Assembly: GCA_910583615.1 (NCBI GenBank)
Contig: CAJTXP010000019.1
Coordinates: 1 to 64,000 of the forward strand
Length of the DNA stretch: 64,000 bases
Direction of reading: 5' to 3'
Origin: an uncultured Lachnospiraceae bacterium
GTDB taxonomy: Bacteria; Bacillota; Clostridia; Lachnospirales; Lachnospiraceae
Positions 17,043 to 26,562 of this stretch are shown piece by piece; position 1 is the first letter of the stretch, and every line of letters starts with the position of its first letter. The notes beneath the pieces were generated by a model, which was not told the origin of the DNA, did no database searches, and saw nothing but the letters and a program-made list of their open reading frames with translations. Both the position numbers and the translations under genes were made by a program.

Positions 17043-18547
17043 CAGATTCCCGCCTCCAGTATCTCATAAATTTTCTTCATATCGAAGGAACGCCGCACCA
17101 GATCCGCCAGCCTGTCGTATTCCTGCTCCTTATGCGCCTCCAGGTCGAAGCTCCATTCCCCGTATTCCATTCCCTTGTCCTTCATCAGCCTCCGGATCAT
17201 GGCCTCCGCAAAACCCGCCGTATCGAAGAGTCCGTGCAGGTAGCTTCCCAGCACCGTGCCGTCCTCATTGGAAAGGGCGTCCGTCCTTCCGTCGGAAAGC
17301 CGGATCAGCTCCAGGCATCCGCCCAGATTCTCCGACACTCCCATGTGGATCTCATATCCGGACACCTCTCTGCCTTCCCAGCCCGTCCAGAGGCCCGCAC
17401 CCCGCTCCATCCTGCCGGAAATCTGCGTCCGCGTCTTGGCTTCACTGAACACAGTCCGCGTGTCCAGAAGTCCCATGCCCCGCATGGAACCGCCGTGTTC
17501 CACTCCGTACGGATCCTCCATGGCTTTTCCCAGCATCTGAAAGCCGCCGCAGATGCCGATGACCGGCGTCTTGTTCTCCGCCTGCCGGAGGATCAGCGCT
17601 TCCATGCCGGACTCCCGCATCCACTGCAGGTCGTCCATGGTGTTTTTCGTGCCCGGCAGCAGGATCAGGTCCGGACTGCCCAGCATCCCGGGCTTCTGTA
17701 CATACCGAAGAGACACTCCGTCCATTCTTTCAAATACGGAAAAATCCGTAAAATTCGAGATGTGCGGCAGATGGATCACCGCCACATCCAGTCCGGCGCC
17801 CCTCTGCGTCCGGGTCAGCCGGTCCGACAGGCTGTCCTCGTCGTCGATGTCCAGAGGCTCCATGGGCACCACCCCCAGCACCGGTATGTGCAGGCGCTCC
17901 TCAATCATCTGAAGTCCCGGCTTCAGGATTTCCACATCTCCGCGGAATTTATTGACAACCAGCCCTTTGATCATGGCCTGCTCATCTTCCTCCAGAAGCT
18001 TTACCGTCCCGTACAGCGCCGCAAAGACGCCGCCCCGGTCGATATCGCCCACCAGCAGCACCGGAGCCTTCGCCATCTTCGCCATGCCCATATTGACGAT
18101 GTCATTTTCCCGGAGGTTGATCTCCGCCGGGCTTCCCGCTCCTTCAATAACAATAATGTCATACTCCTGATCCAGCCGGTTGTATGCTTTCATGACATCC
18201 GCTGCCAGTTTCTTTTTGTCCCGGTAGTAATCCATGGCTTTCATATTTCCCCGGACCTCTCCGTTTACGATCACCTGGCTTCCCACATGGCTGGTGGGTT
18301 TCAGGAGGATCGGATTCATGTCCACGGCCGGCTCGATCCCGCACGCCTCCGCCTGCATGGCCTGCGCCCGGCCGATCTCCAGCCCGTCCTTCGTAATATA
18401 CGAATTCAGCGCCATATTCTGCGACTTAAAAGGAGCCACCCTATATCCGTCCTGCATAAATACTCTGCCAAGCCCCGCCGTCAGGAAACTTTTCCCCGAA
18501 TTGGACATGGTACCCTGTATCATGATCGCCTTCGCCAATCGCCTCAC
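17042..18547 (-). CDS. cbiP: Cobyric acid synthase CbiP
   Basis: A 501-residue glutamine- and ATP-dependent amidase that adds four amide groups to adenosylcobyrinic a,c-diamide. The N-terminal ATP-binding domain begins MIQGTMSNSGKSFLTAGLGR, followed by FKSQNMALNS. The glutaminase nucleophile is the Cys in VIGICGGFQMLG near residue 334. The start is a GTG overlapping the stop of the DUF4132 gene by four bases. It overlaps cbiC by one base. Confidence 0.95.
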   Translation of the reverse strand: MRRLAKAIMIQGTMSNSGKSFLTAGLGRVFMQDGYRVAPFKSQNMALNSYITKDGLEIGRAQAMQAEACGIEPAVDMNPILLKPTSHVGSQVIVNGEVRGNMKAMDYYRDKKKLAADVMKAYNRLDQEYDIIVIEGAGSPAEINLRENDIVNMGMAKMAKAPVLLVGDIDRGGVFAALYGTVKLLEEDEQAMIKGLVVNKFRGDVEILKPGLQMIEERLHIPVLGVVPMEPLDIDDEDSLSDRLTRTQRGAGLDVAVIHLPHISNFTDFSVFERMDGVSLRYVQKPGMLGSPDLILLPGTKNTMDDLQWMRESGMEALILRQAENKTPVIGICGGFQMLGKAMEDPYGVEHGGSMRGMGLLDTRTVFSEAKTRTQISGRMERGAGLWTGWEGREVSGYEIHMGVSENLGGCLELIRLSDGRTDALSNEDGTVLGSYLHGLFDTAGFAEAMIRRLMKDKGMEYGEWSFDLEAHKEQEYDRLADLVRRSFDMKKIYEILEAGI

Positions 18548-21500
18548 CTCATTTCACAAATCTGTCGGATGACCGACGGGTCCTTGATCTTTGCGTCGTC
18601 TGCAAACATCAGAATCTTTGTCAGGATCTCCGCCGTCTTTGGATCCTCATCCAGAAACGGAAGAAAGATCTTTCCCCGGTGCTGGGAATGCACCGGCAGC
18701 ACATGGAGCATGGCGTTTCCCACCTGATGGATCACGCCGCTTCCCAGATGAACGGTATACTGTCCCAGCGTTCCGTCGATGACCGCATGAGTCCCCTGCA
18801 GCCGGACATTTTTTATCCGGAAAAGACGGAGATTCTCCTCCACGATCACCCGCCGCATCTCCACGGTGGAATGGCTGGCTTCCGGATCCACGCCTCCCAC
18901 AAAGGCAGTGCTCACCGCCAGATCCACATCCCGCATGACCTCGCTGTAGATACGCTCCGGAATCTCCGAGATCTTCTTCTGAGTAAAATTTCTCCGGTCG
19001 TAGAAGACCACCGATTCCAGCGTGGGCGCCTCAATATCGCCGGGTGAGAACCAGTCCGCCAGCGCCAGCAGCACCGCGATGATATCTTCTTTATAGTACA
19101 CCTTCTGCAGCCCGCTTTCATAATCCGCCACCCAGCGGCGGCCGCGAAGGGTCGCCGCCGTCTTCTGCGGCTGGATCTGATATCCGGAAAACAGACGGCT
19201 CTCCCGCTTCTCCAGTTCTTCCGGAAGCTTCACATACAGTTCCCGGAACACCTGCTTAAAGGGCTGCCGCGTCTTCTGTTCAAACAGCGCCCTCTGATAC
19301 TCCTGCCAGTGCCCTTCCTGATAAAAATCGCAGGGATGGGCAACCCGCACCCGGGTATCGGAACGGACCGAGACGGTCCTGCCGGACCAGTCCGTAAGTC
19401 CCTCTTCCGACAAAAATCCCATCCTCCCGGCTGTTTCGCAGTCCTTCGCCGTCACATACACCAGCGTCTTTATGAGCGGGCTGACCACCGGATTCTGAAG
19501 AAGCGCCCAAAGCTCCCATACTGCAAATACCGTGCCGTCCTCCATGGCCTGCTCCAGCATCTTTCGGGTTCTTGCATGCTGCTCCTTCAGCTTTTTCACG
19601 ATCGCCTGGCACTCTGCCACCGTCTCATTCTTTTTATATTTTGCAGGCAGGGATTTTACGGTCTTCCCGTCTCTTTGGCACTGCAGGCTACTCTTTCCCG
19701 CCTCGTCCACGAAAACGCGGATCTGTACGTCCTCTGCCGGCTGCCACGCAAAATATCCGTCATACGACGCGGTCAAGCGGGTCTCCATGCGCAGCATCAG
19801 ACGGGTCACATCCGAAAATCCCGCGTTCGTGCTCAGATTCTGAAGCGCCATATCCGCCGCTCTTCCTTCACTGGCGCGCCTCTGCGCTCCGAACTGCCTG
19901 CTTTCCTTCCGATAATTCTGAATGTACTGGTAACGCTCCAGAAGCTCCTCTTCCCTTCTCTCCGCCGTCTCTGAAAGCGGCAGAAGCGGCAGGCTCATGA
20001 GCAGATCCTTGTTCCGTTTCCCGTCGATCTGCGTCTTTAACGTCTCAAAATCCGTCTTTCCAAGAGCCGCGTCCGCGTATTTTTTCGCCCGGGCATGGGC
20101 GGTCCCGCCGGAAGAATATTTTGCCGCCTGATAGAGCAGCTGGAAATCCTTTTCTCCCAGCTGTTCATACGACTCCTTAAACCACCGGACGTCAAACGCC
20201 CCGCCGCACAGCTCTTCTCTGGTCAGGGGCGTATATTTTGCCACCATGGCCATGGTCCCGTCGTCCAGCCATTCGCTGGTATGCGCCATAAAATAACAGC
20301 AGCCGCTCTGAAGTCCCGAAAGCCCCAGACAGGGTTCCAGAAGCGGAATCCACTGCGGCGCATACATGGCAAGCTCCACCAGCCGCTTTTTCGCGATACC
20401 GGTGCCGGCCAGCGCCTGGCGAAGGTCCTCCGCCGTCTCTTCCTTTCCCGGATAACAGCGCATGAGCAGGCAGCTCAGGACTCTGCGCCGGTCCTCCCCG
20501 TTTCCATAATAATATGCGTTCTGGTCCAGCACATCGTTCCCGATGGCGTGAAGAAGCCGGATCAGGACGGGAATTCCCCGTACCATGCAGATATTGGACA
20601 CATACCGGGAAAACGGCGTCGCCTGCTCTCCCCGCCGCAGCTCCACCTCCAGTACCTTCGGCACCACCTCATCATACAACGCAAGTGCGAACTGCACCTC
20701 CGGTTCGGAGCCGTCCACCCTCCGGGACGTTCCGAACGAATCGCCGAAAAGATCGTACATTTCCCGCATGCCCATCCGTCCGCCGGACAACGGGTCCAGA
20801 CAGCTTTTCGCCGCCGATGTGATCACAGCCAGAAGCCGCCCCATATCATAATAAGTAAACACGGCTTTATAAAACTGCTCCTGATCCCAGATCCCCCGCA
20901 GGCAGCACTGGACAAAATCGGAAAACCGGATCACATCATTTCCCGACCGGTATCCCTGCGCATCCAGACGGTCGAATCCCCGGTGCTGCCGCAGACGGAA
21001 CCGCAGAGCGAAGGAAGGCGCAAACTTCTCTCCGTCCGCCAGCTTCAGCCAGACAAGCAGGTTGTCAAAGATGGGAAGCTGCCCGTATTTCATCAGATGC
21101 TGGCCCTCTGTCCGCCATGGCTTTGCCCGGTCCACATAAGCGCCCACGGAGGTTTCCAGCACGGAAAAAAGCTTCGCGATCCCCACAAGCCCCCAGTGAA
21201 CTTTCATTTCCTTCGGCACGTATCTCTGGAACATCAGATTTACCACCGTCCCCGTCTGTGCGGGATAACTGCCTCTGGATACCAGATTTTTAAAGGGAGG
21301 CTCCTTTAAGACGCCTGTTCCGAATACTTTTTTGTAAACAGACGTATGTTTCCCATAATCGCCTCTTCCGTGACAGCATACCAGATACAGGTACACCTCC
21401 ATCAGAAGCTGCGGGTCACCGACCTCCTTCTCATAAAACTGTTCCCACAGTTCTCCGAACGGGTACCCGTTCCATCCGCCGCCCCTGACATTTCCGGGGG

Positions 21501-23655
21501 CCAGCATCACGCCCAGAAGCTTCTCGTCCCCCTGACAGTCCTCATACTCCAGGTCCTTGTGTGCCCCGATCCACGCGTCCAGGCGTTCCAGCACCCGAAT
21601 ACACGCCTGCTCCCCGCAGACGAACAGCTTCGACGCCTGCTCCGTATCCACAGATACCTCCGGAATGATCCATTCCTTCCCGGGATCGTACAAGCCGTAA
21701 CCCGGTTTTTTCAGAAGATCCTGCGCCGTGTTCCGTTCTCCGATCAGTTCGGTCAGAAGGATCTGTTCTTTTTGTGTAGGATTTTCATACGCTTCCAGTA
21801 TCGGAACCGTCAGCCGGTATTCCTGCAGGTTTTTCTTTTTCAGATGCTGTGCCAGCTCCAGCCCTCCCATATGGGATTCCTCTGATTTTTCCTTCAGAAG
21901 CCGCTCGATGCTGCCCCGAAGCGCCGCCGGCTCCTGGCTTTTCAGTATATCCAGCGTCTGTGCGCGTCCTTTTTTATACCGCATGTTGCCTTCGATCTTC
22001 CGATAATCTTCCGGCAGCAGCCTCACGCCCTTCACCAGCGTAAACGCCACGTTTCGGGTGTTTTCCTCCTGACTGTGGAGGCAGTCCAGAAGGATCTGCT
22101 TCCGGATTCCGTCCTTCGGCCTCCACAGAAGAATCCTGGCCGCCAGATGCCTGCCGTCTGTAATCGCAGGCAGCAGCCCCGCAGCCTCATCTAAATACGC
22201 ATCCTCCTGCAGCGCCCACGCCAGCAGGCACATCCGGATCGCCGCGTCCGACCGGCTCATGGTCACCTTATACCACGGAAAAATGCACGGATCAAGTACA
22301 AGCCCCTTCTTCGGAAGCGTCTCCATGATCCCCTTCAGAATCCCGTAGGCGCGCTTTGCCTCTTCCGGGCTCAAGGACAGCCGTTCCGTCGTGATCATCC
22401 TCGGCATCTGTCCCTTATCGTAGGAAGGCGAGTAGTAATACCGGCTGCAGCCGCTGGAACGGTAATCCATGATCTCATTTAACTGTCCGTACACATCCCC
22501 CATAAAATACGGAAGATAACAGGCGATCAGCTCCAGATCTTCCGGATAAGCAAACATCACCTTTTTCGCCGCCCGCATGGAAAGCGTCCGGTTCTGAAAC
22601 GCTTCCAGATAATAAGAAGCCGTCATCATCTGATGCCTCGTTCCGTCCTCCGCCAGACGAAGGACCGCGTCCGACGCCTTCTGCACATCGTAAAAAGCCG
22701 TTGCCCACAGCGCGCAGCAGATGCCCACGGCATCCTCTCCCGCAAGCTGCTCTTTCACAAAAGCAGGATCCTTAAGGCACTCTCCCATAAGCTTCAGCAG
22801 TTTATCCGCCATCCGTTCCATGCTTTTATAATCATAGATGCCGATCCAGGTACTGACCGCCCGTTTCACCGACGAATAGCGGATCAGGCCGTGATCCAGA
22901 ATGATCTGGAACAGATACTGGAACGCTTCCGTCCTTCCTGCATCCATCGTCTCGCAGACCGCCTGTCTGGCTCCCTCCTGCAGCCTTGCCGCCAGCAGAA
23001 AATCTCCCAGAACCTGATACAGATCCTCATTCCTGCTCATGACGATGCCCCGGATCAGTTCATGGCTGATCATCTGCGTATTGTTGTCGCCAAGAAGCAC
23101 TTCCTTTACCGCCCGGATCGTCTCTTCCTTTCCCCGGTCGATCTGAGCCGCCAGCATGCCGGCATAAGAAAAGTTCTCGTCTCTCGCATCCTTTAAGATG
23201 TCCGGCGCCGCATTCCCGGTCAGAATATCCGCCAGAGATACCTCTCTTCCGCTTTCTCCATAAAACCGGAGCCTTGCATACGCCCACAGAAGCCGGACGC
23301 CGGCCTCCACAAAGGGCGTATAGCTCTCTCCCCTCACGCTGCGGCGGTACATCCCTGCGGAAGCCTGGAACTGATTCATCTCATCCAGCGCATAGTAGAA
23401 TTCTTCCTGAAGTTCCGGCCGGACACATGCATCCACCAGGCAGGAAAGATGCTGCCGATACACTTCCGATGGCTTTCTTGCATCCTTTGCCAACAAAAGG
23501 CTTTTGATCCAGTTGCACGCCTCCACATCCACGCCCGCATACAGATTTCCTCTGCGGTCCACTGTGGGCAGAAGTTTCCGTTCCGTCTTCGACAGCCCGG
23601 AAGTTTTCTGAAGTTCTTTCGTAAATCGTTCCATCCGCCGTGCCTGCTCTGCCAT
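18544..23655 (-). CDS. Giant DUF4132 domain protein (1703 residues) inside the cobalamin operon
   Basis: One uninterrupted 1703-residue frame with no signal peptide or clear membrane segment. The N-terminal two thirds is helical and repeat-like (many short helix pairs), consistent with a HEAT/ARM-type scaffold. Residues about 1330-1480 (QLKEQHARTRKML, AVWELWALLQNP, YVTAKDCETAGRMGFLSEEGL) and the end (AALRGRRWVADYESGLQKVYY, LALADWFSPGDI, VVFYDRRNF) match the DUF4132 module. DUF4132 has no proven reaction; relatives such as E. coli YehI lie near MoxR/vWA genes, but none is here. The stop overlaps cbiP by four bases and the DUF2262 gene is 17 bases upstream, so it belongs to this transcript. Confidence 0.8.
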   Translation of the reverse strand: MAEQARRMERFTKELQKTSGLSKTERKLLPTVDRRGNLYAGVDVEACNWIKSLLLAKDARKPSEVYRQHLSCLVDACVRPELQEEFYYALDEMNQFQASAGMYRRSVRGESYTPFVEAGVRLLWAYARLRFYGESGREVSLADILTGNAAPDILKDARDENFSYAGMLAAQIDRGKEETIRAVKEVLLGDNNTQMISHELIRGIVMSRNEDLYQVLGDFLLAARLQEGARQAVCETMDAGRTEAFQYLFQIILDHGLIRYSSVKRAVSTWIGIYDYKSMERMADKLLKLMGECLKDPAFVKEQLAGEDAVGICCALWATAFYDVQKASDAVLRLAEDGTRHQMMTASYYLEAFQNRTLSMRAAKKVMFAYPEDLELIACYLPYFMGDVYGQLNEIMDYRSSGCSRYYYSPSYDKGQMPRMITTERLSLSPEEAKRAYGILKGIMETLPKKGLVLDPCIFPWYKVTMSRSDAAIRMCLLAWALQEDAYLDEAAGLLPAITDGRHLAARILLWRPKDGIRKQILLDCLHSQEENTRNVAFTLVKGVRLLPEDYRKIEGNMRYKKGRAQTLDILKSQEPAALRGSIERLLKEKSEESHMGGLELAQHLKKKNLQEYRLTVPILEAYENPTQKEQILLTELIGERNTAQDLLKKPGYGLYDPGKEWIIPEVSVDTEQASKLFVCGEQACIRVLERLDAWIGAHKDLEYEDCQGDEKLLGVMLAPGNVRGGGWNGYPFGELWEQFYEKEVGDPQLLMEVYLYLVCCHGRGDYGKHTSVYKKVFGTGVLKEPPFKNLVSRGSYPAQTGTVVNLMFQRYVPKEMKVHWGLVGIAKLFSVLETSVGAYVDRAKPWRTEGQHLMKYGQLPIFDNLLVWLKLADGEKFAPSFALRFRLRQHRGFDRLDAQGYRSGNDVIRFSDFVQCCLRGIWDQEQFYKAVFTYYDMGRLLAVITSAAKSCLDPLSGGRMGMREMYDLFGDSFGTSRRVDGSEPEVQFALALYDEVVPKVLEVELRRGEQATPFSRYVSNICMVRGIPVLIRLLHAIGNDVLDQNAYYYGNGEDRRRVLSCLLMRCYPGKEETAEDLRQALAGTGIAKKRLVELAMYAPQWIPLLEPCLGLSGLQSGCCYFMAHTSEWLDDGTMAMVAKYTPLTREELCGGAFDVRWFKESYEQLGEKDFQLLYQAAKYSSGGTAHARAKKYADAALGKTDFETLKTQIDGKRNKDLLMSLPLLPLSETAERREEELLERYQYIQNYRKESRQFGAQRRASEGRAADMALQNLSTNAGFSDVTRLMLRMETRLTASYDGYFAWQPAEDVQIRVFVDEAGKSSLQCQRDGKTVKSLPAKYKKNETVAECQAIVKKLKEQHARTRKMLEQAMEDGTVFAVWELWALLQNPVVSPLIKTLVYVTAKDCETAGRMGFLSEEGLTDWSGRTVSVRSDTRVRVAHPCDFYQEGHWQEYQRALFEQKTRQPFKQVFRELYVKLPEELEKRESRLFSGYQIQPQKTAATLRGRRWVADYESGLQKVYYKEDIIAVLLALADWFSPGDIEAPTLESVVFYDRRNFTQKKISEIPERIYSEVMRDVDLAVSTAFVGGVDPEASHSTVEMRRVIVEENLRLFRIKNVRLQGTHAVIDGTLGQYTVHLGSGVIHQVGNAMLHVLPVHSQHRGKIFLPFLDEDPKTAEILTKILMFADDAKIKDPSVIRQICEMR

Positions 23656-23672
23656 GATCGTCCTCTTCTCCT

Positions 23673-24512
23673 CTATCCTTCAATCCCGGCCCAGTCCGGC
23701 CCGTCTTCTACATTTCCGGTTACATGGATCGAATGTCCCCAGAACATATCCCCATCCCCGAACCAGAAGTCAAAGCCCCCATCCTCTTCCGTCTGAATGG
23801 ATTCCAGTTCCATGCGTTCCATAAACTGCTTTCTGCTGACTGTCGGCCCGCCTTCTTCTGTTTCATCTTCTGCACTGTTTTCCGCCCATTCATTTGCCGA
23901 CTGCAGAAGCTCATCCGCCGCATGTTCCCTGATCCTCCGATCCCATATTTTCTGATCTGCCATCAGAATGCGGGCAGTCCCCGCTGCTCTTTCCATGGCA
24001 TCTTCTTCATCCTGATCAAATGACAGGCAGATCTCGTCTCCCAGCCAGTCCACCCTTGTTTCAAACCAGTCGACAGTACGATCCAGCGTGAATGTTCCAA
24101 GACCTTCCACTTCCATCATGATTTCCTGGGTCTGTTCCTCTAAGATTTCTTCCAGTTCCGGATCCTCTCCCGCCTGCACGGGACCTGTCATGAGCAGAAA
24201 TCTTCCGTCTCTGGAAGGACGCACGCAGCACCGGATCACAGAGTCCCCTTTTACAGAAGTCTGCAGATATTTTAAAAGTCTGTCATCTGCGGGCGTACAC
24301 AGCAGGATCTCTCCCTGGTGAATCTCACCGCCTGCTTCTTCTCTCCATGCCGTCAGTTCCACGGATGCGCTCCAGAGCTTTTCCTTTCCTGCCCTGCCTG
24401 CTCCGAATCCACTGGCGCCGGTCACCGCCTGAATGTTCAGTTCCTGCGGAAGGGTATTTTCTGCTTTCTTCTGATACGCTCCGGTCTGAACAATGGATTC
24501 CCACATCTTCAT
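23673..24512 (-). CDS. DUF2262 domain protein
   Basis: A 279-residue protein from an ATG at 24512 that shares ATGA with the cobD stop. Residues about 140-279 match DUF2262: GLGTFTLDRTVDWFETRVDW, a helical centre (RILMADQKIWDRRIREHAADE), and the end FDFWFGDGDMFWGHSIHV followed by an IEG tail. The N-terminal half probably forms a separate beta-rich domain. DUF2262 has no known function. It lies 17 bases before the giant DUF4132 gene, so the two are probably translated as a pair, embedded between cobD and cbiP. Confidence 0.75.
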   Translation of the reverse strand: MKMWESIVQTGAYQKKAENTLPQELNIQAVTGASGFGAGRAGKEKLWSASVELTAWREEAGGEIHQGEILLCTPADDRLLKYLQTSVKGDSVIRCCVRPSRDGRFLLMTGPVQAGEDPELEEILEEQTQEIMMEVEGLGTFTLDRTVDWFETRVDWLGDEICLSFDQDEEDAMERAAGTARILMADQKIWDRRIREHAADELLQSANEWAENSAEDETEEGGPTVSRKQFMERMELESIQTEEDGGFDFWFGDGDMFWGHSIHVTGNVEDGPDWAGIEG

Positions 24513-25609
24513 TTCTTCTTTTTTTTCAAGCTGTTTGAACATAACTCCTCCATCACCTGTTTCAGTGCAGTTACAAGTCTCACATTATCACCATGACATT
24601 TTACCGCCGCCCGGTAATATTCGTCATTCAGTCCCCGGTAATTGCCGCATCGCCGGATCAGAATCCCATAGGGCAGCAGGCGCTCGTACAAATCGCATAT
24701 CCCCGGCGCGCGGAAAAAAAGATAGTCCGCCTGTCCGTCCCACACCTGCATTCCAACCGTTTCCAGTTCTCCTTTCAGCCAGACGCGTTCTTCTCTCACC
24801 AGCCGGACGGCTTTTTGCCTATATTCCTTCTCCCCCAGCGCGGCGATCCCTGCCTCCGACGCCAGCACGCTGACCCCCCAGCACTGTCCGGCAGCCTCCA
24901 TACGCGTCAGAAGCTCCCGGTTCCCGCTGATGCCGTATCCGAGACGGATCCCCGGCATGGCGTACATTTTCGTAAATGATTTTAATATGAACAAACGTTC
25001 TATCCTTTTTATGTAAGGAATCAGGGACCGCTCCTCCTGACCGGTAAAATCCAGAAAGCACTCGTCCAGCACCAACAGGATTCCCAAGCGCTCCGCCGTT
25101 TCCAGAATCCGAAAAAGCAGATCCGGATCGATCAGCAGCCCGGTGGGATTGTTGGGATTGCACAGAAACATCACGTCTACGGAAGCGTCCATCTGTTCCA
25201 GAATATCCTGCCGCACCTCCAGGCTGTCCCGCAGTTCATGAAACAGGCATTCGGCGCCGACCTGCTTTAACGCTTCCTCGTATTCCGCAAAGGTAGGAGC
25301 CGTCAGAAGCGCCCTTCTGGGACGCGCCGCGTACGCCAGACGGTAGATCAGGTCCGCTCCACCGTTTCCGCAGAGAAAATACGCTTCCGGAAGGCCGTAT
25401 GCTTCAGACAGCGCTCCTTTAAGCTTCCGGCACAGGGGATCCGGATAATGCACCGCATCCTCCAGCGCATGCATCACCGCATCCCGCACGCTTCCCGGCA
25501 TCCCCAGCGGATTGATATTTGCGGAAAAATCCAGAAGCTCCGTTTTATCTTTCCTGCATGCCTCTCTTATCTCTTCTTCGTATATATTGCCGCCATGTAA
25601 CAAATTCAT
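24509..25609 (-). CDS. cobD: L-threonine-O-3-phosphate decarboxylase CobD
   Basis: A PLP-dependent fold-type I enzyme of 366 residues starting at the ATG at 25609 (MNLLHGGNIYEE); an in-frame start 24 codons upstream is less likely. It makes (R)-1-amino-2-propanol phosphate for CbiB. Visible features are LDFSANINPLGMP, the substrate-loop FLCNPNNPTG, LDECFLDF, and the PLP-binding Lys in FILKSFTKMYAMPGIRLGYG. The C-terminus ends in a short lysine run. The stop overlaps the DUF2262 gene by four bases. Confidence 0.92.
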   Translation of the reverse strand: MNLLHGGNIYEEEIREACRKDKTELLDFSANINPLGMPGSVRDAVMHALEDAVHYPDPLCRKLKGALSEAYGLPEAYFLCGNGGADLIYRLAYAARPRRALLTAPTFAEYEEALKQVGAECLFHELRDSLEVRQDILEQMDASVDVMFLCNPNNPTGLLIDPDLLFRILETAERLGILLVLDECFLDFTGQEERSLIPYIKRIERLFILKSFTKMYAMPGIRLGYGISGNRELLTRMEAAGQCWGVSVLASEAGIAALGEKEYRQKAVRLVREERVWLKGELETVGMQVWDGQADYLFFRAPGICDLYERLLPYGILIRRCGNYRGLNDEYYRAAVKCHGDNVRLVTALKQVMEELCSNSLKKKKK

Positions 25610-25689
25610 CTCTTTAATTCTGCCTGTCTTCCAAGATCGCCGGCCGGATTCCAGATCCGGCCTGAAATTACTGTTTCTCAAATTCTCTT

Positions 25690-26535
25690 TTATGCCGGAG
25701 GACGCCTCAGGGGGCAGTTTGACAAAGACACATGCTCTGCCAGCTCATGCAGACCGTGGTCTCTCAGATAATCCTGCAATATCCAGGCGGACTGGGTGGA
25801 TTCTGGTCCGATGATAATCTCTGCAATCAGATCCTCCAGGCCAACCCCGATCTTCCAGCACATGGATTCCAGATCCAGAGGATAGTACTTTTTAATACGC
25901 TCCTTTGTCACATGGTAACAGGGGCTCACGTCAAAATATTCCTTCTCATACGGATAGACCACCAGACGCACCTCATTTTCAGAGAAAAAAGACGGATGCT
26001 TATAGACGACGGAACAGATCCATGCATCATTCATCACATGTTTGATCTCCGGGTTGTCTCCTGACAGATTTGTACCGCTGACAGCCAGCTGATAAAATAC
26101 ATCCACCAGACTGTGCTCCGTCATATCGTCCTGATAAAAAACCTTTTGAAGGGACAGATCTCCCTCTGCCAGCTTCTGCAGCAGTTCCCCCCGAAATGCA
26201 ATGCACACGCCCCTGCCGCGGTTACCGTACCGCTCCCACTGAGCGGCATCATCCCGATAGAAGGAAAAGCAGGCTGCATAGGCCGAATAGAAAAACTCCT
26301 TTTTCAGTTCCTCTTCAAAAAGTTCCCGGACTTCGTCTGCCAGATCCTTCTTTCCGTCCTCCAGAAGCCTTTTCACCACTGCCTGACACAGGCCGCTTAT
26401 AAAAAGACGCATCTCCGCCGCATCATTCATATTCAAAACGTTATTGACGCGCAGCTGTGCGCGCCGAAGGATTCCGTCCAGCGCCTGAAAATCCGTATAG
26501 TGATAGAAAATGTCGTTGTCAAACTTTTGTGCCAT
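25690..26535 (-). CDS. DUF2971 domain protein
   Basis: A 281-residue protein with the DUF2971 pattern: FYHYTDFQALDGIL and NVLNMNDAAEMR at the N-terminus, then AACFSFYRDDAAQWERYGNRG, and VYKHPSFFSENEVRLV in the second half. The conserved Tyr/Asp/Trp/Glu residues are kept. DUF2971 proteins have no established biochemical role; some occur near defence or toxin loci. Here it sits between cobD (80-base gap) and the hemC-cobA-hemD fusion (27-base gap) on the same transcript. No role in cobalamin synthesis can be inferred from sequence. Confidence 0.78.
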   Translation of the reverse strand: MAQKFDNDIFYHYTDFQALDGILRRAQLRVNNVLNMNDAAEMRLFISGLCQAVVKRLLEDGKKDLADEVRELFEEELKKEFFYSAYAACFSFYRDDAAQWERYGNRGRGVCIAFRGELLQKLAEGDLSLQKVFYQDDMTEHSLVDVFYQLAVSGTNLSGDNPEIKHVMNDAWICSVVYKHPSFFSENEVRLVVYPYEKEYFDVSPCYHVTKERIKKYYPLDLESMCWKIGVGLEDLIAEIIIGPESTQSAWILQDYLRDHGLHELAEHVSLSNCPLRRPPA

Positions 26536-26562
26536 CTTAAGTCCCAGGCCCCCTGTCTTATA

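Noticed and set aside
17132..18727. 531-codon plus-strand open frame opposite cbiP
   Set aside because: Shadow of the high-G+C coding strand; the translation has His/Gln/Arg-rich antisense character and no ribosome-binding site.
20095..21309. 404-codon plus-strand open frame opposite the DUF4132 gene
   Set aside because: Antisense shadow; the DUF4132 frame is continuous and coupled to its neighbours.
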